From NCBI GenBank assembly GCA_002333425.1, contig DDBL01000006.1, forward strand, positions 1 through 31,556: 31,556 bases of DNA. The letters are read 5' to 3'. Origin of the DNA: Leptospiraceae bacterium UBA2033 (lineage in GTDB: Bacteria; Spirochaetota; Leptospiria; Leptospirales; Leptospiraceae). This document shows, in pieces, positions 7,495 through 15,705 of the stretch. Under the pieces are notes generated by a model. It made no database searches and was not told the DNA's origin. It worked only from the letters and a program-made list of their open reading frames with translations. A program made the translations under genes and the position numbers. Numbering within the stretch: position 1 is the stretch's first letter; each line of letters starts with the position of its first letter.

Positions 7495-8295
7495 ATGCGA
7501 TTCATAAAATTACATAGTTTGTTATTCTTATTCTCTTTATCTCTTGAAGCCCAAGCGTTTCAAGTGGGGGAGGTTTTGAAATATGAAATTAACCTTTGGA
7601 AGATGACGGTGGGGTATTCTACGATGACTGTTCCGAGTAAAACGGTTGTGAATGGGGAAGAGTGTCTTATCTTTGAAACTAAGGCAGAGGGAACACCTTG
7701 GATTAACCGCTTTTTTAAAGTGGATGATCGGATTAAAAGTGTTTGGAATTTAAAACACAAACTCCCTGTTTATAGTGAAAAAAAATTACACGAAGGTTTT
7801 TATCGCAGGAATCATTCGGTAACCTACAATCTCTCGAAAAAAACGGCGCATTGGCAGGGAAGTCGGTTTTCGGGTAATACGGAGAAGGTGGGCGTTAAGA
7901 GGGAAGGTGTGAATTGGGTAGAAAAAGAAGGCGACTTTGCTAATTTACCAAATGAATTCCAAGATATACTTTCTGCAATTTATTTCCAAAGAGAATATAA
8001 ATCCCAAGTCGAAGCAGGTAAGTCTTTTTCGATTAACCTTTTTGATGATCTAAAACTCACCGAAATGAAAATCCAAATTCTACGCCAAGAAAAATTAGAA
8101 CTAGAAATAAATGGCGAAGAAAAAGAATACGAAACGATCGTTGTCCAACCTTTTATCAAAACCACTGGAATCTTTCGCTCGAAAGGAAATATCTACATTT
8201 GGATTTCCAACGACGACAAACGGATTCCTCTAAAGATTACTGCTGATTTGCCGCTCGCCGGACATGTGACTGTGATTTTGAAAGAAATATTGTAA
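7495..8295 (+). CDS. DUF3108 family exported protein
   Basis: A 266-residue protein with a clear signal peptide (basic MRFIK, hydrophobic LHSLLFLFSLSL, AQA cleavage region near residue 21), so it is exported to the periplasm or outer membrane. The mature part begins FQVGEVLKYEINLWKMTVGY, the typical opening of DUF3108 proteins, followed by a repeating beta pattern and the block FIKTTGIFRSKGNIYIWISN near the C-terminus, also typical (conversion, strand, DDKRIPLKI). DUF3108 proteins are predicted beta-rich envelope proteins of unknown biochemical role, often near outer-membrane or lipoprotein genes. The next gene downstream is a broken exported thioredoxin, 70 bases away on the same strand. No catalytic residues are known for the family. 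Confidence 0.85.
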   Translation: MRFIKLHSLLFLFSLSLEAQAFQVGEVLKYEINLWKMTVGYSTMTVPSKTVVNGEECLIFETKAEGTPWINRFFKVDDRIKSVWNLKHKLPVYSEKKLHEGFYRRNHSVTYNLSKKTAHWQGSRFSGNTEKVGVKREGVNWVEKEGDFANLPNEFQDILSAIYFQREYKSQVEAGKSFSINLFDDLKLTEMKIQILRQEKLELEINGEEKEYETIVVQPFIKTTGIFRSKGNIYIWISNDDKRIPLKITADLPLAGHVTVILKEIL

Positions 8296-8365
8296 AAATT
8301 ATGGATTTTGAATTTTGGATTGAGAATTGTCTAATGTTATATACGAATAGCAAAGGACAATTCCT

Positions 8366-8892
8366 ATGAAATCCAAGACTAATTCTCCAAGCAAGCAAGC
8401 AAGCAAGCAAAGCTTAGCGTTCTTCTTTTCATTCTCCTAACGTTTCCTATTTTTGCAAAGATAGGCGATAACGCGCCGAGTTCCTTTATGCTCATGGAGT
8501 ATAAAACCGATAAGCATAAATTTCTTTCTGAGTTTCTAAAAAACAAAAACATACTGGTTAGCTTTTGGGCTACGTACTGCGAGCCTTGCAAAAAAGAAAT
8601 TCCTGAAATACTGCGGCTAATAGAGAAATACCCACAAATAAAAGTTTACTTCATTAATATAGATTCTAGCTCTGAGTCGGCAAAGGGACAAGAGATGATA
8701 ACTTCCTTTGGAATCTAGGAATTTAGCCTTCTCGACATACACCAAGTAGCCGCTGAAGCATACATTAAACCAAAACTTGCTGTACCAGCTTGTTTTATCA
8801 TAGATAAAAAAGGCAAGATTATATTTGAATCCATCGGGTTCGGAGAAGACACGTTAGACAAAATCGAAAAGGTGGTTAAAAAAATCAAATGA
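8366..8892 (+). pseudogene. Exported TlpA/ResA-like thioredoxin, out of frame at an AAGC repeat and with an in-frame stop
   Basis: A strong ribosome site (AAGGA, 8353-8357) lies 8 bases before the ATG at 8366, which opens KSKTNSPSKQ. After five AAGC units the frame runs into TAA at 8438. Shifting by one base gives a signal peptide (LSVLLFILLTFPIFA) joined to the thioredoxin body KIGDNAPSSFMLMEY, the active site WATYCEPCKKEIPEI, and FINIDSSSES. A TAG at 8716-8718 interrupts this frame, yet the same frame continues to a TGA at 8890 through FSLLDIHQVAAEAY, the cis-proline region KLAVPACFIIDKKG and GFGEDTLDKIEKV. So two lesions break an otherwise complete TlpA-like thiol-disulfide oxidoreductase. 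Adding one AAGC unit, or losing two, would repair the leader; the TAG is a single-base change from CAG, AAG or GAG. It may be a recent pseudogene or a phase-variable gene with a second mutation. Confidence 0.8.
8389..8408 (+). repeat. Tetranucleotide tandem repeat, five AAGC units
   Basis: Five perfect AAGC copies are followed by AAAGC. The tract lies 23 bases inside the thioredoxin reading frame, between the start codon and the signal peptide. Since the unit is not a multiple of three, each gain or loss changes frame; 3 or 6 units would join the ATG at 8366 to the signal peptide. Confidence 0.9.
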
Positions 8893-8945
8893 AACAAGGA
8901 AACAACACTGGTAACAGAAGAACCGGATCGAGCATTGCTTACTCC

Positions 8946-9107
8946 AGTCACTTCGAACAGTATCATCGTTCTACCCTGCGCTTGATCGCGCCCTTAGCCT
9001 TCGCAAGGTCTATTTTACAAAGAAAGTATAAGATAAACCTAATACTTTTTTTGCCAGATAGATTTCTCACACTTCGCACTAACTTATGTGCTCGGTTCGA
9101 AATGACT
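8946..9107 (+). mobile_element. Short foldback (MITE-like) element with 13-base terminal inverted repeats
   Basis: The left end AGTCACTTCGAAC (8946-8958) and the right end GTTCGAAATGACT (9095-9107) are inverted repeats with 12 of 13 positions matching. The 162-base span has no plausible gene and a base composition unlike its neighbours (a GC-rich patch CCTGCGCTTGATCGCGCCC). No target-site duplication is clear and no transposase is nearby. The ends carry the WTCGARRTGACT signature also found at 27317-27328 and 28066-28077. Confidence 0.65.
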
Positions 9108-10079
9108 GTAAAAATCGTTAACTTGACGGCATTTATCCTCGCCATTGGTCTTTCTGGGTTACAAGCTCAAGAGACAAAGAAACTAAGAATTGCAATTTTA
9201 GATATAAAAGCAGGCTCTTCCATTACACAGCCAGAGGCAGAAACGATTACAGGATTTCTGACAACAGATATGATCAATAGTAAAAAATTTCATATCATTG
9301 ATAGACAAAATATTTCTAAAGTTCTAAAAGAGCAGGGTATTTCCCAACTGGGCTGTACGGATTCAGCTTGTGAAGTGCAAGTAGGAAAATTATTAGCGGC
9401 TAATAAAATATTAACCGGAAAAGTATCTAAGTTTGGGGATAATTATGCGCTAAACGTCTTTCTAACGGACGTGGAAAAGGGAACGCAAGATGTAGCGGAT
9501 AAGGTGAGTTCTTCTACATTAGAAGGTTTAGAGTCTTCTTCATTACAATTAGTAGAAAAATTAATTTGTAGAATCGAGGGTGGGTGTAAAGAAACATCTT
9601 TACTGAAAAATGAAGCTCTTTGGAGATCAGCACTTTTTCCAGGCTGGGGACAGTTCTATCAGAATGAAAATATAAAAGGAAGTTTATTTCTCGCATCGTT
9701 CTTAGGTGGAATTGGAATCTTTATGAATAGCAGTGCAAGCCTAAATGCAGCTAAGGGTGATTATGACTCTGCTAATACACTTGGACTAGTTGGTGCATTT
9801 ATCGACCCAACCATTTTTGGAATTCTTTCTTATTCGCAAGCAAATTCAGCAGAGCAGAGTATGCAAGCCTCTGCGTCTATGGCACAAATCGGATCTGGAG
9901 TTGCAGGAGTGGCTTATCTGTTTAACCTGCTAGATGTGGCAGTACTGGGCAATAAAGGATTAACCGCTAGAGATTCAGGAATCCAATTTCGAGCCAATGT
10001 CCAAAATCCAATCCAGTCTGATTCTTACACCAGAGGATTTGAAAGAACAATGAGCATCGAATACCGATGGAGGTTTTGA
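9102..10079 (+). CDS. CsgG/LpoB-like exported protein with C-terminal DUF5683-like membrane region
   Basis: A 325-residue protein from the ATG at 9102. The frame is open back to 8889, but that 71-codon extension comes from thioredoxin 3' sequence and the foldback element. MTVKIVNLTAFILAIGLSGL followed by QAQ is a clean signal peptide. The first half (RIAILDIKAGSSITQPEAE, ITGFLTTDMINSKKFHIIDR, KILTGKVSKFGDNYALNVFL) follows the CsgG/LpoB-type ABD fold found in surface-export and periplasmic lipoprotein proteins. The second half starts with WRSALFPGWGQFYQNENIKG, a DUF5683-type pattern, and then hydrophobic helices to the end, closing in YRWRF, a beta-like terminal aromatic. The start codon belongs to the right end of the foldback element. 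The next gene starts 2 bases after the stop, so the two form an operon. Confidence 0.82.
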   Translation: MTVKIVNLTAFILAIGLSGLQAQETKKLRIAILDIKAGSSITQPEAETITGFLTTDMINSKKFHIIDRQNISKVLKEQGISQLGCTDSACEVQVGKLLAANKILTGKVSKFGDNYALNVFLTDVEKGTQDVADKVSSSTLEGLESSSLQLVEKLICRIEGGCKETSLLKNEALWRSALFPGWGQFYQNENIKGSLFLASFLGGIGIFMNSSASLNAAKGDYDSANTLGLVGAFIDPTIFGILSYSQANSAEQSMQASASMAQIGSGVAGVAYLFNLLDVAVLGNKGLTARDSGIQFRANVQNPIQSDSYTRGFERTMSIEYRWRF

Positions 10080-10080
10080 T

Positions 10081-11577
10081 ATGTTAGCCGCTAAAAAAAT
10101 AATTCTTATTTCACTCGCATTCCTTTTGTCATTTGGTTGTAAGTTAGATGTTCCAACCAACTCAACACCTGAGTTAAATCTAATCAACGGCTTAGTTGCA
10201 CTTTTAACAGGCAATCCTCTATTTGGAAAGAAAACAGTTAATACCGGAACAGTTACTACAACTGGAACGCCTACAGGTAGCGGAACAGGAACTGCGTCTA
10301 CATTTACGATAGGCGGAACTGTGAGCGGACTTACTGGAACTGTAGTGCTTCAAAATAATTCTGGGAATAATTTATCTATCTCAGCGAGCGGTAATTTCAC
10401 ATTTACCACAGCGATTGTCAGTGGTTCGACTTATAATGTAACTGTTTTGACTCAGCCGAGTGGTCAGACTTGTACGGTTTCAAGCGGGACAGGGACGGCA
10501 ACGGCGAATGTGGCTAGTGTGAGTGTTGTATGTGTGGCTAATTCGGGGACTTGGACTGTGGCAGGGAATTTGCTTGAAGTTCGACCAGATGGAGGGGCAA
10601 CTGCTACTTTGTTAAACAATGACAAGGTGTTAATAACGGGAGGTTATATAAATAATAGTTCTACCGTTTTATCTAGTGCAGAATTGTTTGAACCATCTAC
10701 TGGACAATCGGTATCGATTGGAAATATGAATTCTCCGAGAGTATTTCACTCTGCAACGCTTTTGTCTAATGGAAAAGTATTATTAGCCGGTGGTTCAGCA
10801 AATCTTAGTGGCGGCACTATAAATACTAGTGAACTATTTGATCCTAGTAATAATTCATTTACCAATTCAGGAAATCTTAACACATCTCGAAATATACATT
10901 CTGCTACATTATTACAAAATAATAATGTTCTAATAATCGGAGGTCAAACATTTGCTAACGCATCAGGAACAAATACAGCAGAAATTTACAATGTATCTAC
11001 AGGTACATTTTCTACTACTGGATCTATGAGCGTAAACAGATATTATCACTCATCAATACTTTTAAACAATGGAAAGGTTCTAGTAATCGGCGGAGTAAGT
11101 CAATCTACAACTTATAAAAGTACTGAGGTTTATGATCCTCAAGCTGGTACTTTTCAAGGTTATGGAAATATGAATTCTCAAAGAATGTGGCCATTTACGG
11201 TAAAGTTAAGTGATACCAAATTCTTAATAGTTGGTGGTTCAAGTATAGCAGCGTATACAACATTTCTATCATCTGTTGAAATACTTGATTCTTCTAATGC
11301 GACTTTTACATTAGCTGGAAATATGAATGTGGCTAGGTTAATAAGTGCGGCTAATTTACTATCGAATAATAAAGTATTGGTTATTGGTGGTAATGATGGG
11401 ACTAACAATTTATCAACATCAGAATTGTATGACGTATCTGCAGGAACTTTTTCAAACAGTGGAAGTATGTCTATATCAAGAGGATACAATGCAAAATCTG
11501 TTACTTTAAGTTCAGGAAAAGTTTTAGTTTTTTTGGGAAATACAAATTCTAAAATTGTAGAAATCTACACTCCTTAA
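10081..11577 (+). CDS. Kelch-repeat beta-propeller lipoprotein
   Basis: A 498-residue surface-type lipoprotein. The N-terminus MLAAKKIILISLAFLLSFGC is a lipoprotein signal with Cys20 as the lipidated residue. A Gly/Thr-rich linker (residues 52-80) leads to an Ig-like strand domain (TFTIGGTVSGL to SVVCVAN, about 78-155) of a type common in spirochaete and other environmental lipoproteins. The rest is six full Kelch blades and a partial seventh, each with the pattern hydrophobic-LL.N.KVL..GG, a TSELYDPS-like strand and a small-residue turn, so a closed seven-bladed propeller is likely. Such domains mediate binding. It lies 2 bases downstream of the CsgG-like gene, so the two are probably co-expressed and the CsgG-like protein may help place it. 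The ligand is unknown. Confidence 0.85.
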   Translation: MLAAKKIILISLAFLLSFGCKLDVPTNSTPELNLINGLVALLTGNPLFGKKTVNTGTVTTTGTPTGSGTGTASTFTIGGTVSGLTGTVVLQNNSGNNLSISASGNFTFTTAIVSGSTYNVTVLTQPSGQTCTVSSGTGTATANVASVSVVCVANSGTWTVAGNLLEVRPDGGATATLLNNDKVLITGGYINNSSTVLSSAELFEPSTGQSVSIGNMNSPRVFHSATLLSNGKVLLAGGSANLSGGTINTSELFDPSNNSFTNSGNLNTSRNIHSATLLQNNNVLIIGGQTFANASGTNTAEIYNVSTGTFSTTGSMSVNRYYHSSILLNNGKVLVIGGVSQSTTYKSTEVYDPQAGTFQGYGNMNSQRMWPFTVKLSDTKFLIVGGSSIAAYTTFLSSVEILDSSNATFTLAGNMNVARLISAANLLSNNKVLVIGGNDGTNNLSTSELYDVSAGTFSNSGSMSISRGYNAKSVTLSSGKVLVFLGNTNSKIVEIYTP

Positions 11578-11898
11578 TACTTTCATATTAGATGTGCAGG
11601 TTTCTACATAGAAGTTTGGACACGGAGATCGTTCTAAGTTCGGCTAATTTGTATTTGCCACAATGATCTATCCCCAACTTTTCAGTAATTGTCGAGTTTA
11701 ATCTAAATTAGCCCCTTTCTGAAAAATTCCATAACCCTGCGGAGGTGTTGGATTTGTGACTAAGCAAATGGGCGGATGTAAAAGGGGAAAGTTAAGAGAG
11801 AAGCGACGCGATAGAATTTTCTAAGTGGTTAGAGCCTGGGGATAAGTGAAAAATTCCAAAAAGAGTCGAGAGTAGATAAGTTAAAGGCAAATCAAAAA
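11578..11898. other. Gene-free spacer, nothing recognised
   Basis: I find no convincing reading frame, RNA gene or hairpin in these 321 bases between the Kelch lipoprotein and the convergent small gene. The stretch CCCTGCGGAGGTGTTGG near 11733 is GC-richer than its surroundings but matches nothing I recognise. Confidence 0.5.
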
Positions 11899-12078
11899 TT
11901 ATACATTCGTAATCTCTAATCGTTTACAATTCAATTTATACTTCAGAATTATTTTATTTGCTCTATTATTAAGCTCTACTGGAGAAAGATTCAAATTAGA
12001 AATTTGTTTACGAATTTCTTTTAGTTTCCACATCATTAAATCTTCTTGCGGAGTATAATCATTAGCCGATGTTTCCAT
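11899..12078 (-). CDS. 59-residue partner of the PIN-domain gene, probable antitoxin
   Basis: Minus-strand frame from ATG at 12078 to TAA at 11899, encoding METSANDYTPQEDLMMWKLK, EIRKQISNLNLSPVELNNRA and a basic tail KRLEITNV. The start has an ideal Shine-Dalgarno AGGAGG (12087-12092) 8 bases upstream, inside the PIN gene, and the two genes overlap by 17 bases, so translation is coupled. The short, charged, helical composition (W..KEIRKQIS, NNRANKIILKYK) is that of small regulators found next to PIN ribonucleases. The gene order, toxin first then partner, is the reverse of common vapBC operons. No ribbon-helix-helix or AbrB motif is obvious. Coding is well supported by the ribosome site; antitoxin function is inferred from position. 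Confidence 0.7.
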   Translation of the reverse strand: METSANDYTPQEDLMMWKLKEIRKQISNLNLSPVELNNRANKIILKYKLNCKRLEITNV

Positions 12079-12547
12079 ATAAGTAACCTCCTAGGTTTTC
12101 GATTGTATAGATTTCTAAGATTGGATAGCCTTGTTCTAAATTGATTTTATGTATTTCTGATACGGTTTTTAAATTTACAATATGTTTAAAATTCCAAGAA
12201 ACAATCGCATTGATTTTATAATAACTTGCAATGGCAATATGTAAAGCATCTTGTATTTGATTTTTAATAACTCTTTCTCGATAAAGTTCGGATAGTCTAA
12301 TTATTTCATCATTAAATTCTAAGAGAACGGGATTAATAGTATTAACTAGATTAAAAAAGTTATTCTTTAATACTTCATCAGTAGTGTTATCCAGTTCTTC
12401 AATTACAAGTGAAGAAATAAAAATTTCGTAATCAGGAATCTGCTCTGAAAACCATTTTTGTGTAACCAATTGTCTAACAGGTTTAGAATAGTCAAAATAT
12501 GCTGAAATAATTGATGTATCTAAATAGATTTTTGGTAAATTTGTCAT
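12062..12547 (-). CDS. PIN-domain ribonuclease, VapC-like toxin
   Basis: A 161-residue PIN-domain protein starting IYLDTSIISAYFDYSK, the typical opening of a PIN fold. The expected acidic residues for the metal site are visible: Asp10 (YLDTS), Glu50 (VIEEL), Asp100 (QDALHIAIA), and a conserved SWNFKH block around residues 117-122 that marks the COG1569/VapC-like clade with Asn119. PIN toxins cleave RNA such as tRNA or rRNA when released from their antitoxin. The start ATG at 12547 has a weak AGG just upstream. The downstream 59-residue gene overlaps it and is the likely partner. Upstream the spacer to uvrA holds no other gene. Confidence 0.82.
   Translation of the reverse strand: MTNLPKIYLDTSIISAYFDYSKPVRQLVTQKWFSEQIPDYEIFISSLVIEELDNTTDEVLKNNFFNLVNTINPVLLEFNDEIIRLSELYRERVIKNQIQDALHIAIASYYKINAIVSWNFKHIVNLKTVSEIHKINLEQGYPILEIYTIENLGGYLYGNIG
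12087..12092 (-). promoter_or_regulatory. Canonical ribosome binding site AGGAGG for the small antitoxin-like gene
   Basis: AGGAGG on the minus strand (CCTCCT on plus), 8 bases before the ATG at 12078. It is stronger than most sites in the window and lies inside the PIN reading frame, supporting coupled translation of the 59-residue gene. Confidence 0.75.
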
Positions 12548-12779
12548 ACCTGTTCTAAGATGACTTAATTCAAAGGTTTGTCAAGAAAAAACAGATTCAA
12601 TTTTCACCCGACGAATGGACTACTGCTTAAAAAGTTGACATGATTTTAGGCAACTCACTTTCCTATTTTAATTTAAAATTGACTCGCCTTGTGAAGCCTA
12701 AACTTGAGTGAAATCCTTATCGATTGTAAAAAAATTCAATATATTGAAATAAGCTTCTTGCACAGTAGGCTAAATTACA

Positions 12780-15599
12780 TCACTTCGCAAATATCTTCTT
12801 CAAATACTGCCCCGTATAAGACTTCGCCACTTTCGCAATCTGCTCCGGTGTGCCAGTTGCAATCACTTCGCCACCACCATCACCACCTTCGGGACCCATA
12901 TCTACAATATAGTCAGCGCACTTGATTACGTCTAGGTTGTGTTCGATTACTATCATGGAATTTCCTCTATCGACTAAGGACTGTAATACGCTCATGAGTT
13001 TTTTTACGTCGTCGAAGTGAAGTCCTGTTGTGGGTTCATCTAAGATATACAACGTTTTGCCGGTGGGGCGTTTCGAAAGTTCGGTTGCGAGTTTAATTCG
13101 CTGTGCTTCGCCGCCGGAGAATGTAGTTGCTGCTTGACCAAGTTTGATATAGTCGAGACCGACTTCGATTAGTGTGTCTAATTTGCGTTTGACGATGGGG
13201 ATGTTTTCAAAAAAAGAAGAGGCTTCTTCGATTGTCATTTCTAGGACTTCATAGATATTTTTTCCTTTGAACTTTACTTCTAGAGTTTCTTTGTTGTAAC
13301 GTTTGCCTTTGCATACATCGCAGGTGACGTATACGTCAGGGAGAAAATGCATTTCGATTTTTAAAATTCCATCTCCCTGACAAGTTTCACATCGACCACC
13401 GGAAACGTTAAACGAAAAACGTCCCGGATTATAACCGCGTAGTTTTGCATCTTCTAGGTTTGCGAACAATTCTCGGATAGGTGTGAATAATCCTGTGTAG
13501 GTCGCTGGATTGGAACGAGGAGTTCGACCAATGGCTGATTGGTCGATATTGATTACTTTGTCTAGGTTCTGAATGCCTTCGATTTTTTTATGTTTACCTG
13601 CTACCACTTTCGTCTTATTAATCTTATGCGCTAATTCGTTATAGAGAATTTCGTTGATTAATGTGGATTTGCCGGAGCCGGAAACTCCTGTAATGACGAT
13701 AAGCATTCCGAGCGGCAACTCTACTGTTACGTGCTTTAAGTTATTATGATAGGCATCCATGATTTTAAGTTCATTTCCATTGCCTTTTCTTCTTTCTTTT
13801 GGCATTGGAATAGATTCTTTGCCGGAAAGGTATCTTCCTGTTACGGAATTTTTATCTTTCATAATTTCTTTTGGTGTGCCCTTCGAAACTATTTCTCCAC
13901 CATGCACGCCAGCCCCCGGTCCCATATCCAAAATATAATCGGACTCAAGCATCGTCTCTTCGTCGTGTTCAATTACGATGACTGTATTTCCAAGATTGCG
14001 CAAATCCTTGAGAGTATTGATTAACTTTGTGTTATCTCTTTGGTGAAGGCCGATGGAAGGTTCATCTAGAATGTAGAGAACACCCATTAGCTTCGATCCA
14101 ATTTGGGTTGCCAATCGAATTCTCTGTGCTTCACCACCGGAAAGTGTTCCTGCACTTCTGTCGAGAGTGAGATAACCTAAGCCTACATCGCGCAAAAATG
14201 TTAGGCGTTGGTTGATTTCTTTTAAGATAGGAGTGGCGATAATTTCTTCTGATCCTTTCACCGGCAAATGAGAAGTAAACTCTAAACCTTTTTCGACTGA
14301 CATTTGTGTAAATTTGTCAATAGTAAGTCCGTGAAGTTTTACAGAAAGACTTTCCGGCTTGAGTCGTTTTCCTTCGCAATCAGGGCAGGGGAGATTGGTC
14401 ATAAAAGTTTCAAACCATTGGCGCATAGAGTCAGACTTGGTATCTTTGTAACGACGTTTTAGATTTGGGATTACTCCTTCGTATTCTCTTGAAAATTCAA
14501 AATGAGAATCTTCCTTCCGAAAGTCATAGTCGATTTTAATAGATCTATCTCCGTGGAGGATAATCTTCTTTATCTGCTTGGATAATTTTTCCCAAGGAGT
14601 ATTGTAATCAAACTTCAAACTTTTGGCGAGAGAATGAACGGTGGCTATATACCAGTAACCTTGCGATTTCCCCCAAACTTCCAAACAGCCTTCCATGAGA
14701 GAAAGAGAGGGGTCATTTACGATTAGCTCCTCGTCAAATTCTAAAAGGGAACCAAGACCATCACAAGTCTGACAAGCACCTTGCGGGGAGTTAAACGAAA
14801 ATATTCGCGGACTAAGTTCCGGCATTGTGATTTCATGCCCATTCGGACAGGCTAATTTTTGAGAGAACGTATGATCTTTTTTTCCGTCTTCGATGATGAG
14901 AGTTCCACCGGATTGTTTTAGCGCTGTTTCAATCGAGTCTGCAAGTCTCGAGCCGAGCCCTTTTTTCATTACGAGTCTATCTACTACAATGTCAATCGTG
15001 GACTTGAAAGTTTTTTTAAGAACGATGTCTTCATCTAAGGTTTTAATTTCTTTATTAATTCGAACGCGATTGAATCCGTCTTTTTTGATTTTTTCTAGAA
15101 CATCTTTGTGTTCGCCTTTTTGTTCGCGAATGAGTGGAGCTATGATTTGAATCTTGGTTCCCTCTGGAAACTTTTCTACTTGTTCAATAATTTGATCTAC
15201 AGACCGAGAAGAAATTTCAGCGTCACAAACTGGACAATGTGGTTTGCCAAGTCTTGCGTAGAGAAGTCTCAGATAATCGTAAATTTCCGTAACTGTTCCT
15301 ACAGTGGAGCGCGGATTACGGTGAGTAGTCTTTTGTTCGATGGAAATAGCTGGGCTTAATCCTTCAATTAAATCTAAATCGGGTTTTTCCATTTGTCCTA
15401 GGAATTGCCTTGCATAACTCGAAAGAGATTCCACATAACGTCTCTGTCCTTCGGCGTAAATGGTATCAAATGCCAAAGAGGATTTTCCTGATCCCGAAAG
15501 TCCTGTAATTACTACTAATTTGTCTCTTGGAATATCTACGTTTAGGTTTTTTAAATTGTGTTCTCTTGCACCGCGAATTTTTATATAGGAGTCAGCCAT
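12780..15599 (-). CDS. uvrA: Excinuclease ABC subunit A
   Basis: UvrA is the damage-recognition ATPase of nucleotide excision repair. The 939-residue length matches the family. Two ABC ATPase modules are visible: Walker A GLSGSGKSS (33-41) and a second ITGVSGSGKSTL, each with its LSGGEAQRIRLATQ or FSGGEAQRIKLATE signature and ILDEPSIGLH or ILDEPTTGLH Walker B. The C-terminal zinc module CETCQGDG...CDVCKGKR is standard. The first zinc module reads CPNGHE before GACQTC, so the usual second cysteine is replaced and the following His may serve instead. It stands alone, on the minus strand, and is divergent from the FHA-like/KAP unit with 106 bases between them. No leptospiral LexA box (TTTG N5 CAAA) was found upstream. 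Confidence 0.98.
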   Translation of the reverse strand: MADSYIKIRGAREHNLKNLNVDIPRDKLVVITGLSGSGKSSLAFDTIYAEGQRRYVESLSSYARQFLGQMEKPDLDLIEGLSPAISIEQKTTHRNPRSTVGTVTEIYDYLRLLYARLGKPHCPVCDAEISSRSVDQIIEQVEKFPEGTKIQIIAPLIREQKGEHKDVLEKIKKDGFNRVRINKEIKTLDEDIVLKKTFKSTIDIVVDRLVMKKGLGSRLADSIETALKQSGGTLIIEDGKKDHTFSQKLACPNGHEITMPELSPRIFSFNSPQGACQTCDGLGSLLEFDEELIVNDPSLSLMEGCLEVWGKSQGYWYIATVHSLAKSLKFDYNTPWEKLSKQIKKIILHGDRSIKIDYDFRKEDSHFEFSREYEGVIPNLKRRYKDTKSDSMRQWFETFMTNLPCPDCEGKRLKPESLSVKLHGLTIDKFTQMSVEKGLEFTSHLPVKGSEEIIATPILKEINQRLTFLRDVGLGYLTLDRSAGTLSGGEAQRIRLATQIGSKLMGVLYILDEPSIGLHQRDNTKLINTLKDLRNLGNTVIVIEHDEETMLESDYILDMGPGAGVHGGEIVSKGTPKEIMKDKNSVTGRYLSGKESIPMPKERRKGNGNELKIMDAYHNNLKHVTVELPLGMLIVITGVSGSGKSTLINEILYNELAHKINKTKVVAGKHKKIEGIQNLDKVINIDQSAIGRTPRSNPATYTGLFTPIRELFANLEDAKLRGYNPGRFSFNVSGGRCETCQGDGILKIEMHFLPDVYVTCDVCKGKRYNKETLEVKFKGKNIYEVLEMTIEEASSFFENIPIVKRKLDTLIEVGLDYIKLGQAATTFSGGEAQRIKLATELSKRPTGKTLYILDEPTTGLHFDDVKKLMSVLQSLVDRGNSMIVIEHNLDVIKCADYIVDMGPEGGDGGGEVIATGTPEQIAKVAKSYTGQYLKKIFAK

Positions 15600-15622
15600 A
15601 GATACAGAGTTTTTGAGAAAAG

Positions 15623-15652
15623 TTTAGAGTCGATAAGAAAATCCAGTATAAT
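15623..15652 (+). promoter_or_regulatory. Candidate sigma-70-type promoter of the FHA-like/KAP operon
   Basis: TTTAGA (15623-15628) and a consensus TATAAT (15647-15652) are separated by 18 bases, giving a predicted start near 15659 and a short leader before the ATG at 15706. A second weaker pair, TTGTAT (15671) and TATAGC (15694), 17 apart, would give an almost leaderless message. The region is also the upstream side of uvrA on the other strand. Confidence 0.45.
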
Positions 15653-15705
15653 ATTGGCTAAAAAAAATTCTTGTATTTTTGAAACACTATTCGTATAGCT
15701 AAACT

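Noticed and set aside
8889..9101. 71-codon N-terminal extension of the CsgG-like gene from an ATG at 8889
   Set aside because: It covers the thioredoxin tail and the foldback element and looks non-coding; the signal peptide starts at 9102.
12704..12925. Plus-strand frame with a His run overlapping the uvrA end
   Set aside because: The His run is the antisense of the UvrA GDGGG region; no start context.
15600..15705. LexA-type site upstream of uvrA
   Set aside because: No TTTG N5 CAAA match in the spacer.
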